Source: Burhinus oedicnemus (lineage: Eukaryota > Chordata > Aves > Charadriiformes > Burhinidae). Taken from it: DNA of 64,000 nt. A program made the translations under genes and the position numbers. The stretch lies in assembly GCA_008921705.1 (NCBI GenBank), contig VFFE01007078.1, positions 1,546,507 through 1,610,506 on the forward strand, in the 5' to 3' direction. This document shows positions 1-11,700 of this stretch, piece after piece. Numbering within the stretch: the stretch's first letter is position 1; each line of letters opens with the position of its first letter. Under the pieces are notes generated by a model. It saw only the letters and a list, made by a program, of their open reading frames with translations, was not told the DNA's origin and made no database searches.

Positions 1-1980
1 ATGCTGGTTTGCATCCCACACAATGTGTCTTTGTCTCGTATCAACAGTTGTTTAGAACAAGCACCTAACTCTTTTCCTTGGCTCTCCTCTTCCTGTGGCA
101 AATGCTGTGCGAGATGCACAGATCTTTGGTCTTCTGTTCCAAGCTGACATAGCTCAAATGAAAGAGCAAGAATGTACTTAAGTATCACAGGACTTGTTTT
201 GTCCACCCCGTTCTATTCCTCCTCTCCTTCCTTCTTTCCAGAGGTGGTTATGTAAGGAAGAATGGACCTTTTATTAAACCAGACTATTTTTTGAAATATA
301 GGCCAATTGAAAAACTACTCAGAACTAATCTGATTTTTCCTGTGTGTTCCTTAGTCGTCTTCCAAGTTTTTCTTCCTCTGCCATTATTTCAATTTCTGAA
401 CTGCCTAGGAGAGGAGTTTGTGTAGCTATACAGTAAATGAGATAGGGAAACTAATTTGTCTGGAAAAGAATTTTTTTTCCCTGTGCTATTTTTTAGCTGG
501 AACCCATTGTCCCATTTAGTAATCACACATCTGTGCATCATAGTGGTGATCGCATAGCACTAAGGACAAACTAGAAATAGACACAATAAAAGCTAGTCTG
601 CTATAATATAGGGTTGGGGAAATATTTGTGGAAAGACTGGAAAAGAACTGCAATTATTCTTGTACTAACCCATCTTATTTTTGGCAGACTTAATTCAGTG
701 ATGCTTGTCACAGATTAAACATTCCAGTAACAGGTACCACTTACTTAGGTCAAATCAGTGCAACATAAGATGTTCTGTTTCAGATTGCATTCTACTAAAT
801 AAGAGTATTTATCTATATCAAAATGTGAAAAGAGATACAAAATATTCCAGTTGATCTTGTATAGCTTCACTTTGATAGAGATACTATGCAACTTGTTTAC
901 TGTCGGAAGAGATGTTTACTGCAGCCATCCTGTGGGTTTCGTCAAGCAATGAAACCCCTTAACTGTAAGGCAGTTGCAAAGAACAAGGCTGTCAAGTTGT
1001 ATGTTGAAAGCTCTCAGAGCAAAAATTTTTTTCCTGATAGTAGCTTGCTGAAATGAGATTTCTTATCGCAAATCTGATTTTCTGTTCATAGTAACTTCTC
1101 ATGTTTCTCTATGTAGGTAGTCAGAATCTTCAGGTTAGATTATAGTATGAGGAGTCAAGTTTCTTCTAAGTATTTAATTGAGCATTTTCAGGATGAAAAC
1201 ATCTAACAAGGAATTCTTAAAGACTGTAACAAACTGTTGCTGTAGACCACATCTTAATACTGACGGTCCTGTGACACAGCGGCCCTCCTAGATGTGATGT
1301 TTCAACATCCTTTTGATAATTATAATGATTCCTGTGAAAGTGTTCTTATGTAAGCAATGTGTGTATGTTCTGTATTTTGATTACGTTTAATGTGATAGAT
1401 GAGGATGAAGGGAAACTTCCTCTTTCCTTTCTTCTGTGTTCTGTTATTCATCGTCTAGAAAGGTCTATGGTTCATACACATGCCTTTTTCGCTGCTTCTT
1501 TCCCCTTGGTTATGAAAAATGGTGATGCAGCACAAGAATGTTTGCGCTGAGAGGCAGGCTTTTTTATTTATTTTCTTCTTGTATTGGAAAACAAGGGAAA
1601 TTCAGGAACCTGTACTGATGAATGCTTCATGTGGTGAGATTTAACCGTAAAATGCAGTGTTATTGCACTGTGATAAATATGATGCAAAGAGGACATTGAG
1701 GTCAGTGTAATGGACTGAAAAACTTTAAAGTGGCTTTTTGTTGTTCTGTACATTTAATTCTTACATGCTGAAATGTCTGAAAATTTAACTTTGTTATCAA
1801 GTCGGTGCCTCCTATAATTTCTTGCGAGAACGAAGAAGAGTAGTCAGCTTCATGTTTGTGAAATTCCATCTCTAATTGCATGTATGTTGTTAAACGTGCA
1901 ACAGATAACTGCATTTGTGTGAACTATGTACCATTAATCTTGCCTTTTTTTTTTTTTTCCTCCCCTCCCCTGCCCTGTAG
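1..1980 (+). other. TXNDC11 intron (upstream side), no exon recognised
   Basis: The segment is AT-rich and ends in the acceptor at 1980. Bases 1-147 are open in frame 1 from an ATG (48 codons to TGA), but the reading does not resemble any part of TXNDC11 that I know and has no clear donor. I see no repeat with a recognisable family. Confidence 0.7.
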
Positions 1981-2764
1981 ATTACCAAAGTGGCCTTGGA
2001 ATACCACAACTGTAATAAAAGCCAAGCAGCTGAGCCAGATCTTCAACACTTAGGAGACAGTGATTCACCAGCTTTTGATTCCTCTGTACCAGATGCACAT
2101 ATGAAATTATCAGAAACATTTTCAATAACCAAGTACCCATGCTGTAACACCGTGGTGCTTCCGCAGTGGCATTCAATATCTAGAACTCACAATGTCTGCG
2201 AGCTTTGCATTAACCAGACACTCGGTGTGAAACCAAATAAAGTCCATGTGCCACACTGTAACTTCTTAGAGATAGAAGCAGCTTTGGACTCTTTCTACCT
2301 CCAGGAACATACCTTTTTTCAAGTTATATCAAATACCATCGAATGCAGCAATTTCTTAAGTTTCTACAGTCCCTTTAGCTATTACACTGCATGTTGCAGG
2401 ACGGTGAACAGGCATTTTTTAAGTTTCATTAGTTCTGAGAAGACCATCTTTCAGATCCCCAAAGTAGCATTTTCTTCCCATGGGAAGAAAGATAACACCC
2501 AACATTCTATTCCTCACATTGAGGATAGGAATTGGTTTATTCCTGACCTTCATATTACTGGCACTAACATTACTGGTCTGAGCTGCAGGACCAACAAAAC
2601 CTTGAATCTCTATCTACTGGATTCAAATCTTTTTTGGATATATGCAGAGAGACTAGGAGCATCAAGATCTAATCATCTTAAGGAGTTTGCTGCTATTGTT
2701 GACCTGAAAGAAGAAGTGCACTATGTCCTGGATCAAAATCAGTCACTTGCTGGATCTTCCCTGG
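1981..2764 (+). CDS. TXNDC11: TXNDC11 large internal exon (784 nt)
   Basis: The exon follows a strong acceptor: a T/C-rich tract ending in CCCTGTAG at 1980. It opens in frame with [10 protein letters not shown] and ends GGATCTTCCCTGG before the donor GTATGG at 2765, leaving one base (G) of a split Glu codon. It encodes 261 residues of the region between the two thioredoxin domains. That region is rich in cysteine pairs (CC, CELC, CC) and in N-glycosylation sequons such as NIT and NKT, as expected of a lumenal segment. The first part (about residues 10-45, after EYHNCNKSQ) resembles the human protein less than the rest does. Confidence 0.93.
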
Positions 2765-5700
2765 GTATGGTATCCACTATACAAATGCATGAAATAAGAA
2801 AGTTAAGTTTGCAAGTACGCTTATGAATGGAAAACTTAATCCCATTTTGAAAATCACTGCTTTTAAAGTGAGACTATAGTCAACATTGTGAATCTTAATT
2901 TATTCTGTTCTATTTAGTAGTCAACCAAGCAGTAGAATTGTGTTCTAGATGACATAAGAACTAAGTTTCATATACCAAAAGCAATGTGCTTTAAAAGAAG
3001 TGAATCTCAAAATGTGTGATTCTTGACTGCCTGATGCAGTGAAGGAGTTGGTAAAATCTGAACTAACTTGCTTGTGGAAAAAAAAAATTCTATGCATCTA
3101 ACACATTTGATATTACAGAAGACATTTGTATATTAATGGTGGTGTTGGTGTTTGCTCAGCTGTTCTGTGTACTAAAATACCTCAGAATTTTGTGAGATGC
3201 TGCCCACTTCTCAGCAGAGACTAGCCCTTCCTCTTGTCCTCTGAAACCAACTTATAAATTGTTTTAAATTTATTTTGAAAAGTTTGTGTGTTTTCAAGGT
3301 AGAGCTCTGAAGTGGTTTTGGCCAAATCTGTCAGTAGTCTATTTCCTGGCTGAATTGGAGAAGAGAAAAAACAAAAAAACCCAAACCAAACAAAAACCCA
3401 ACAATTGCAGTTCTGATTTATTTGCAAGTTATTGAATAAGACACAACATGCCCAACCACATGCATTTACTTGTCATGATGATGTGCAAAACTGAGTCCAC
3501 CTTCAGAAAATACAGATTATTTTTTTTAATCTTAGCAGTGTAAGTAAACATGGAAGTAAATTCAGGTGAACATAGTATTAAAGTAAATTGTTCAAGAAGG
3601 TGTATCAATATAATTCTTACAGCATTAATTACATTTCCATTTTGCCATAAATCTGTAAGTACAAATGTATGCATAACATAGAGCAAATAGCAATGTTCTT
3701 ATTAAGGCTCCCATCCAGGCCTATATCCTGTCTACATCCCAACCTCCTGGAAAAACAAACAAAATACCCAGTGACCATAGAAGGATGCTTAGGAAAAACT
3801 AAGATCCGAGTGAGGAGATACAAATTTCCTTCCCCTTTCTGCTCCCAGTACTTTCTGTCTCAGACTTCTTTCAGGTCACAGGATTTCCTGAGCATGACAA
3901 GGGTTTCTCTGCTGAGCAACATTCAGTATATTTCTATTCTGAGTCATTTGAACTTCCGGAAAGTTTTTGCTTCTACATACTTTGTCAAGGAGTAACTGTG
4001 ACTTATGTTTGGGTTTTGTGGGGGTTTTAAATTTTTATTTTACTTCCATAAGCCTCTTAACTTTTGATATTTTAAAATAACAAAACAGATTTGTGTTTAA
4101 TACCTTTAACAGATTTCAGTTTTTACAGATAGTTTCTAAAAATTCAGTATGGCTTTCAGTTAGCCCCCTCCTTTCAGTTATTACTTAATCATACGTAGAT
4201 ATTCCAAATCTGGAGATCTAGAAAGAAAAAGACTGTTTTGATTCTCACGCATTTAATGAAATGCTGAATAGTAAATATAAAATTAAATGTACTGCTGTTT
4301 GCATTTCAGAGATAAACTTGATTATGTAGTATTTTGTATGTATGTACAAAAGTGCCAGTTTTATTTGGGCCTAGTTTTTGGACTTGAAGTAGCAGCACAA
4401 GATGTTTCTATTTGATGAAATAATTTTTGTGTGTGTGTTTGATATTATATCTTTTGTATTGATTATTGAATACTCTTATTCTATAATGCATAGAATAATA
4501 TTTCTCTGTCTAAATTGCAAAGAAGAATACAGTGGGTATCTTGCAGCAACTTAGAGAACATGGTCCAGGCTCAAAGTAGTGTAGTTGAGGGCTTTGGGGA
4601 TTGTTTTAAATTTTTAACCACTGGCCAGTGACCTGTTAAATATCTTAAAAGTAAGGAGAAAGTTGAATGAAGAGGAAGGTGGTCACTGGTAAACAGAAGG
4701 TGGCTGGTCATAGTGGCATGGGAATAGCACAGTCTTTAAAGGTCTAAAGCAAAAGGAGAATTACAGGGAAAGTAATTAAAAATGAAAGAACAAATGCAAA
4801 AAAGTGGAATTAAGTGGAGCCCTCAAGATAAGGGCCAAATACTTCAATGCTAAGTAAAAAGTGAAAAATAGTGAGAGGATGCTATTTGAGTTACCAGGTG
4901 TGTGGTTAGATTAGGAGGGAAGAGAATTACTATTATAGTACTTTGAATAGGATTAGAAACAAGATTAGAGAGTAGTGTGGCAAGTGAAAAGACAACTGTA
5001 ATGACCAAAACAAAAAAACAGTGACATTTTATCCTATTTTCACATCAGTGGTGGTTACTTCAGAATTAATACCAAACTGTCAAAAATTAAGGACATGAAA
5101 TGAGGTTTGAATTTGTATTTTCTCTGTAAATTATTCTGAATTCCAAAGAAAAACTGTATTTAGTGAAACTGAAATAATTTTGTTATGTATCAATTTCATT
5201 TCAGAGGACTTCATAAAAAATTTCAGTATTCTTTACAGTCCCTTGAAAAGGCATCTTGTTGACGACCCTTCAGTCCATTTCCATCAACAGCGTGTAATCA
5301 TTGAAGTGACTACTAATACCTTTCATGATACTGTGGTTTTGAGTGACAAGGTACACGTCATTACTGAAAATGTTTCTTGCAAATTATTGCTCAGACTCTT
5401 GGGGAGAGGGTCTTATTCTTTTTTTGTGTTGATGTGCTTTGCTTCTTTGTAACATAAAATATGTTATTTTGTAACAATTCAAAAGTGGTTTGTTGTTTTG
5501 GTTTTCTGGTGGTTTTTTTTGTTGTTGTTGTGGTTTTGGTTTTTTTTTAAAAAAAAACCCCGCAATTCAGAATAGTGTGGTCTTAATTAAATCTGCAAAA
5601 GATCTTCTGGTGTTAAAATAATCAAAAAGTGCAACTGATTCCCTGGCAGGTTTCTGCCACAGTTCAAGATTTGTTGAGTTTTGGGGGGGTTGGGTTTTTT

Positions 5701-8700
5701 GTTTGTTTTTTGTTTTTCTAGTTAAAGGCAAAAAGCAGAAGTCTAGACATCATCTCCCCGCTTGCCCCTGTGTGAAATGTGTAGTCAGTGTTAGATACAT
5801 AGGAATTTAAGATGCAGAAGCATCTTGGGGAGTGTAGTAAAGTTGGGTGCATTTTCACTTAAAGGGAATGATCCTAAATTAAATAATCTAAATAATGCTC
5901 TTCATTTTGTCTTTTTCTTTATGGAAAGAGAACTCCCCAAGACTTTTTTGTGTGTTAACTCAGTAGACAGAGGGCATCAGTAAATAGCTTATAATAAGGT
6001 TTATTAACGTTAGGATATACTTTCCTTTCACGTTTTGAGGGTTCCAAGTTTTAGATGTTGTGAAGACCACTCCTCCTTTACTGCAGATTAACTACAATAT
6101 ACAATGAAACTCTTCTCCGTTTAATTTTCCAGAATGTCTTGCTGCTCTATTATGCACAGTGGTGTGGATTCTGTGCTTCTCTTAATCACATCTTTATTCA
6201 ACTTGCTCGGCTTTTGCCTCCAGATAATTTCACTGTGGCAAGGTAAAAAAGATTCTAATTTCATCTCTCTAGAATACTCTAAGTTCATTGAGGTCATTAG
6301 CCTAGAAAATAATTACTTTTTTTCTCTCTACAATCTTGCAATAGTAAATGTGAATGGCATCTGCTTCATTTCTCTTTCAATGCATTATTTTGTTTTATTC
6401 TGTATAAATTTGATGGGTTTCAATGTCACTGCAGTAGTTATGCAGTTTAATTAAAATGAATTTTTAAACAGTGCAATTAACCTTGAAGCTTCCTAATTTC
6501 AGGAAGCGAATCAATAAAACGGCATCGGAATATAATTTTTACCCCTCTCTCTGATAATTTGTAGCAAATAATTATATTCTGTAGTACTGTACTTGAGAAA
6601 TTGTTTGAGATAACTCATAAAAACCTGTATTTTGCCTAACGCTGGTGGGCAGCTATGCACCACACAGTCACTTGCTCACTTCCCCCCTCCATCCCCAGTG
6701 GGACGGGGGAAGAGGAAAGGAAGAATAAACCCAAGAAAACTTGGAGGTCAAGATAAAACAAAACAAAATTAATTGTTTAATAAGTGAAGGATAAATGGAA
6801 GGAGAGAGAAGAAAGCAAAACAAGTGATGCAAAGGCAATCACTCACCACCTCCTTTGGGTAGACCGATGCCCAGATGGTACCCAAGGAAAAGATGGCTAA
6901 ACCCCCTAAAGCCCCCTCTTTTCTCTTTTATTGCTAAGCAAGACGTTATATGGTATGGAATAGCTCTTTGGTTAGTACAGGTCATCTGCCTCGTTGTGTC
7001 GCCACCCCTCAGTGTATTTGCTGTGGGGGCAGAGTCAGAAAAAAGAGGTGGCCTTGATGCTGTGGAAGTGCTGTTCAGCAACAACCAAAGCATTCTTACG
7101 TTACCAACACTATTTTCATCACAAATCTAGAACATGGCACCATACAAGCTACTATGAAGATAATTAACTCTATTCCAGCCAAAACCAGTTTATAGACATA
7201 TATTTATATATGTATGCATGTGGGTAATAGATATTAAAATATATTTTTATGTATATATAAAAGACACATTTTTGTTTGGTGTGTCCAGGGTTTTTAATGT
7301 TTCAGTGCAACCTAAACATTTTTGTTTATGTATTTGATAATATATCAATACTTAAAACATCTGCTCTGATTGCATCCTTCTTTCAGTCTGACTGAAATTA
7401 CTCTGGGAGACAGCATGAGGTATATAGGAAGAAAATTCAATTAAAAATCTGGAGTTATCATAGGTTTATAATTGCAGCTTTATTCCCACAGGTGTAATGC
7501 TACTCTCAAATCCATACCAATTCTTTTTCCCAACTTTGAAGTTCTCTCATTTGCGCTATTATTTTTATTGCAGTATTACTGATGCGATTGTCTATGGTTT
7601 TTTGTCTGTAATAAAATTGTAATTAATAAGAATTTTATTTGTAATTGACGAAAACCTAAAAATGCAGAGAAAAGCATAACAAGCAATTGAACAAGTGTTT
7701 CATGCACAAAATCTTGTGTTCCATTCTACGTAGAGCTTTAAAAAAAAATTGTGCCTTTAAGAATGTGCTTGTCCTTGAAGAAGCAAATTCATTTACTCCC
7801 AAAACTACTTGAGAGGAAAATATTAATGGAGTTGTACTTGGGGAACAAATTCATGAAGAGAAAAATCTTCAGTCTAGCGTTGAAACTGTTAGGCAGGTCT
7901 GTTTGTTTCAGAGAAGGAAGGTGTGTACATAATGAGTGACTGTGGAATTTAATTGCTGAGTGAGAGCAGTTGGAATACTTTACATATTTTTCTATCAAAA
8001 ATACCCCCACAGATATTTGTTAAACTGAGATTAATCATCTTGAATGTTGGTAATTAATTCTGCTGACTCATATGCACAACATATTTTTGACATAACGTGT
8101 TCAGACTTACTTTCACAGATACTTGCATTTCTTTCTTCCCAATCCCTGAAATGGTGTTTTACAAGAAAACAAAGATTGTTCATTTGCCTGTTCTCTTCAT
8201 CAGTGTGTCTTTCCTTAACAGAATTGATATCACTCGAAATGACCTTCCATGGGAATTTATGACAGACCATCTCCCAACCATTTTATTTTTTCCTCATCAG
8301 AGGTAATGTAATTCTTTTCCCTGGGGTTTTTACCTTTCATTTTACTAAGTTATAATAATTACTTGGTTACATGTCTTAGTAGAGGAAAAAAGCCAAACAG
8401 TAATTCATTTCCATATATGCATTCTTACTTTATGCATATTCTAATTTAAAAAAAACAACAACAAAACAACAAAAAACCCCAGCAGACATGGATAGCTGAT
8501 GGTATGCAGATAGTGAATGTTCTCTCCAAAGGTCACTATTTAATTGTTTGTAAGCCTTTATTTATGAACAGCAGCAATACTAACCTTTTTCTTCAGTTAA
8601 TTTTCCTTATTATTTGCTTGTATATAAAATTATTATTTTGGCATGGTCCAAATAAATTAGAGAGTGGCTACAGGAGGTGTAAAAGGGCGAGAAGTTATGT

Positions 8701-11700
8701 AGATGGTGGTGCAATGTAGATCTAGTGCAACTTGTATCTAATTGCTTCTAATTGGATAAACTGAAAGAGATCTCAAAGAATATTATAATGGATTCTTGCA
8801 GTAATGTGCAAGGATTTGCTTGCTATGTTTTTAATGAAGAAAAATAAAAAATAAGCACAGATGGAAATTAAGTAATCCAGCCCAAGCTTAGGATGGTAGT
8901 TTTTGTTCTCTTAAACAAGACTGATATTACAAAAGTCTTTTAAATTTTTTTTGTTTAACTCAAAATCACAGGGGTTGGAAGGGACCTTTGGAGATCATCT
9001 AGTTCAAACCCCGCTGCCAGAGCAGGGTCACCTAGAGCAGGTTGCACAGGATGGCATCCAGGCGGGTTTTGAATGTCTCCAGAGTCGGACACTCCACCAC
9101 TCTCTGGGCAGCCTGTTCCAGTGCTCTGCCACCCTCAAAGTAAAGAAATTCCTCCTTATGTTTAGATGGAACTTCCTACGTTCCAGTTTGTGCCCATTAC
9201 CTCATCCTATCACTGGGCACCACTACAAAAAGACTGGTCCCATCCTCCCGGCACCCTCCCTTTAAATATTTGTAAGCACTGATGAGATCCCCTCTCAGCC
9301 GCCTTCTCTTCTCCAGACTAAAAAGACCCAAGTCCCTCAGCCTTTCCTCATAAGATGTTTCAGTCCCCTAATCATCTTTTATATTTCAAATGATGTGATG
9401 AAGTCTTTAAGTGAAAGCCATGCTTGAAAGTAGTTATTTCATTTAAGAACTTCCTGTGTGAACTAACAGGTAGTTACTGAAATACCTTTTTTCTTTATTA
9501 AAACAACACTTACTACTTAACTATTTCACTTGGGCGTAAATACATTTTTTTCACAGTTCTAAAAAATTTTTTGCTGAAATAACGCAGATACTTTAATTGT
9601 CATTAATGGCCTTAATGCTAGTGACTAATTTTTTTTAGCAGTAATGAAAAAAAAAAAAATATTACAGAGCATTGCTTTTAGAGATGCTATAGAATTACGT
9701 CACGGGAATTTGTGTGTATTGCCAGAATGTTTTGGCTTTAATTCTGACTCAGTAACAAGTGCTGGACTTCTCACAGGAGAAAAGTAGCAGCAGATTTGTT
9801 GGCATTCTACAAGCCTTGCATTGTTTCTTTAAAACAGAAAACAAACAAAGCTTCAGCAGCAGTTTAACACCTACAGAGGAAAATATCCAAAGGATATTAG
9901 CAGTAAAACAAGGTGTACATGCTGTTGAAGTGAAAGTTTATACAGAGAGCAAGACCTCAGAGAAAGAGGCAAGAAGTAAGAGTGTAAGACAGGGAAGTGT
10001 AATGTCAAGGAGACAACTAGGATTGAGAATAGAAAGCCGAGTTGGAGGAAGGGAATTGATTCAGCAAAGGGTGAACAATAAAAGGCAAGACAAAGGAGGG
10101 TGGGGTAGAGGAAGACTCAGAGGGTGGGTCAGGAAAGAGAGGAAGTCTGAAGTTAGGGCTGTAAAAGGGCAGGAGAGTACATTTAGGACTGGGATGAGAC
10201 CTGGAATGGCATGCAAGGGTCCTGAATCTTACTCATCCTCTGCAGCAGGTAGAAAGTCTGAAATCCAGTGTCAAACCTGTGTGTCGTTTCTGCTTTGTAC
10301 CAGTACACACAGTGCAGGTGCATCCAGCCTCTCGTAGGCTGAGGAACAAGAAAGAAACATTAGATGCAAGAGAGCCACAAGCTTTCAAAAGTGCTAAATT
10401 TATTGTTTCGGATGTGTTTTTGGTGTTACGTGTATGCCCTATGCATTAGATTTGATGGCTTGGCTTTTGGTTTTTCTTTTTGTAAAAGATACTCAATCTT
10501 ACACAATTACATTTTTTTATAGAAAGGAAATGAAAACAAGCACTATAATAAATACCTGCCTCTTTGCAATGTAAAATAAAAATGTTGATTTCTACCCTTT
10601 TCCCTCAAGAACTCTTGTCATCAGCAAATGGTAATTCAGACTATTGGTACTGTGCAGTGTTACCTATCACAAAATCTTTAAACCTGTGCAATTCTAAATT
10701 AATACTTTAATTCAGTACAGAAATAGTGTCATTTATATCAGTTCTGAGCCACCTCAACTTCCAATTCATCATCTCCCCTACTTTGGGCAGTAAGCCTTGC
10801 AAATCAGCCTCAGATCAGGCTCCTTCTGCCACATCCCTCCAGCTCAGTTCCAGTCCTTCTCTGTTCTCTAGGTTAATTGAGCAGGACCTCAGCTGGAGTA
10901 CAGTTCCAAGGTGTGTATCTGTCTACATAAAGGCAGTGTTACTTTCATCTGCTGCTTAGCAAAAGCTGCAGTCTTCGGTGCCAATACCCCAGTCCAGTTA
11001 CCTGTCACATTCTGCAGATTGCACTGGGTCTCAGTTTTGCATGTTTTCCAGCAGACTCTCTGTCTCTGCACAGTCCATTAGTTCTGGCTGGCTTGAGTGG
11101 CTACAGGCAGAGGACCTGCTGGTTTAAAGATGAGTAGTCTCAGTTTTAGCTGAGATGAGCCACATGTGTTTCATGAGGTGCCGTTGACAACTGAGACAAC
11201 AAGTAGTAGTAGTATGCTGTTGTCTTCTACTCTGTTAGGTCAAGTGGCATAAGCTGAAGATCTGCTAGATCTAACCGTATTAACAACCATTGGAATACTA
11301 ACGTGGCTAATTTTAGGTCTGGAAAAAGTTAGAAACTGATTTCCAAATATTGTTGTGGCTACCATTTTAAGACCACAGTTCTAGTTAATGACCCCCAACA
11401 CACTATTTAGAAACTTGAGTAAAGTGACTTTCCTGTCCACTTTTGAACAAGGATGTAGTTTGCAGAGCCGTGCCTTGTAGGGGATAGAGCGAGTGTCACG
11501 TATAATGTGATGGAAAGGTTTTTCTTGAATTATTTTAAGCATAGCTTAAACAGGTTTTGGAGCAATAAGACAATTTATGGTAAGTGAAGCTTCCTCTAAC
11601 ACTTACCATCTTCCCTGTGTTACTACGAAGTCCGGTGTTCCCTATTTCTTTTCATAGATGCTCATTTTGCTTTGGTCTGTTTTATAAAGCAGGTCTAGAC

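Noticed and set aside
1..147. Open frame from the first ATG of the window
   Set aside because: 48 codons with no donor at its end and no resemblance to TXNDC11 that I can recognise.
6855..7130. 91- and 84-codon frames on both strands
   Set aside because: Both fall inside the solo LTR.
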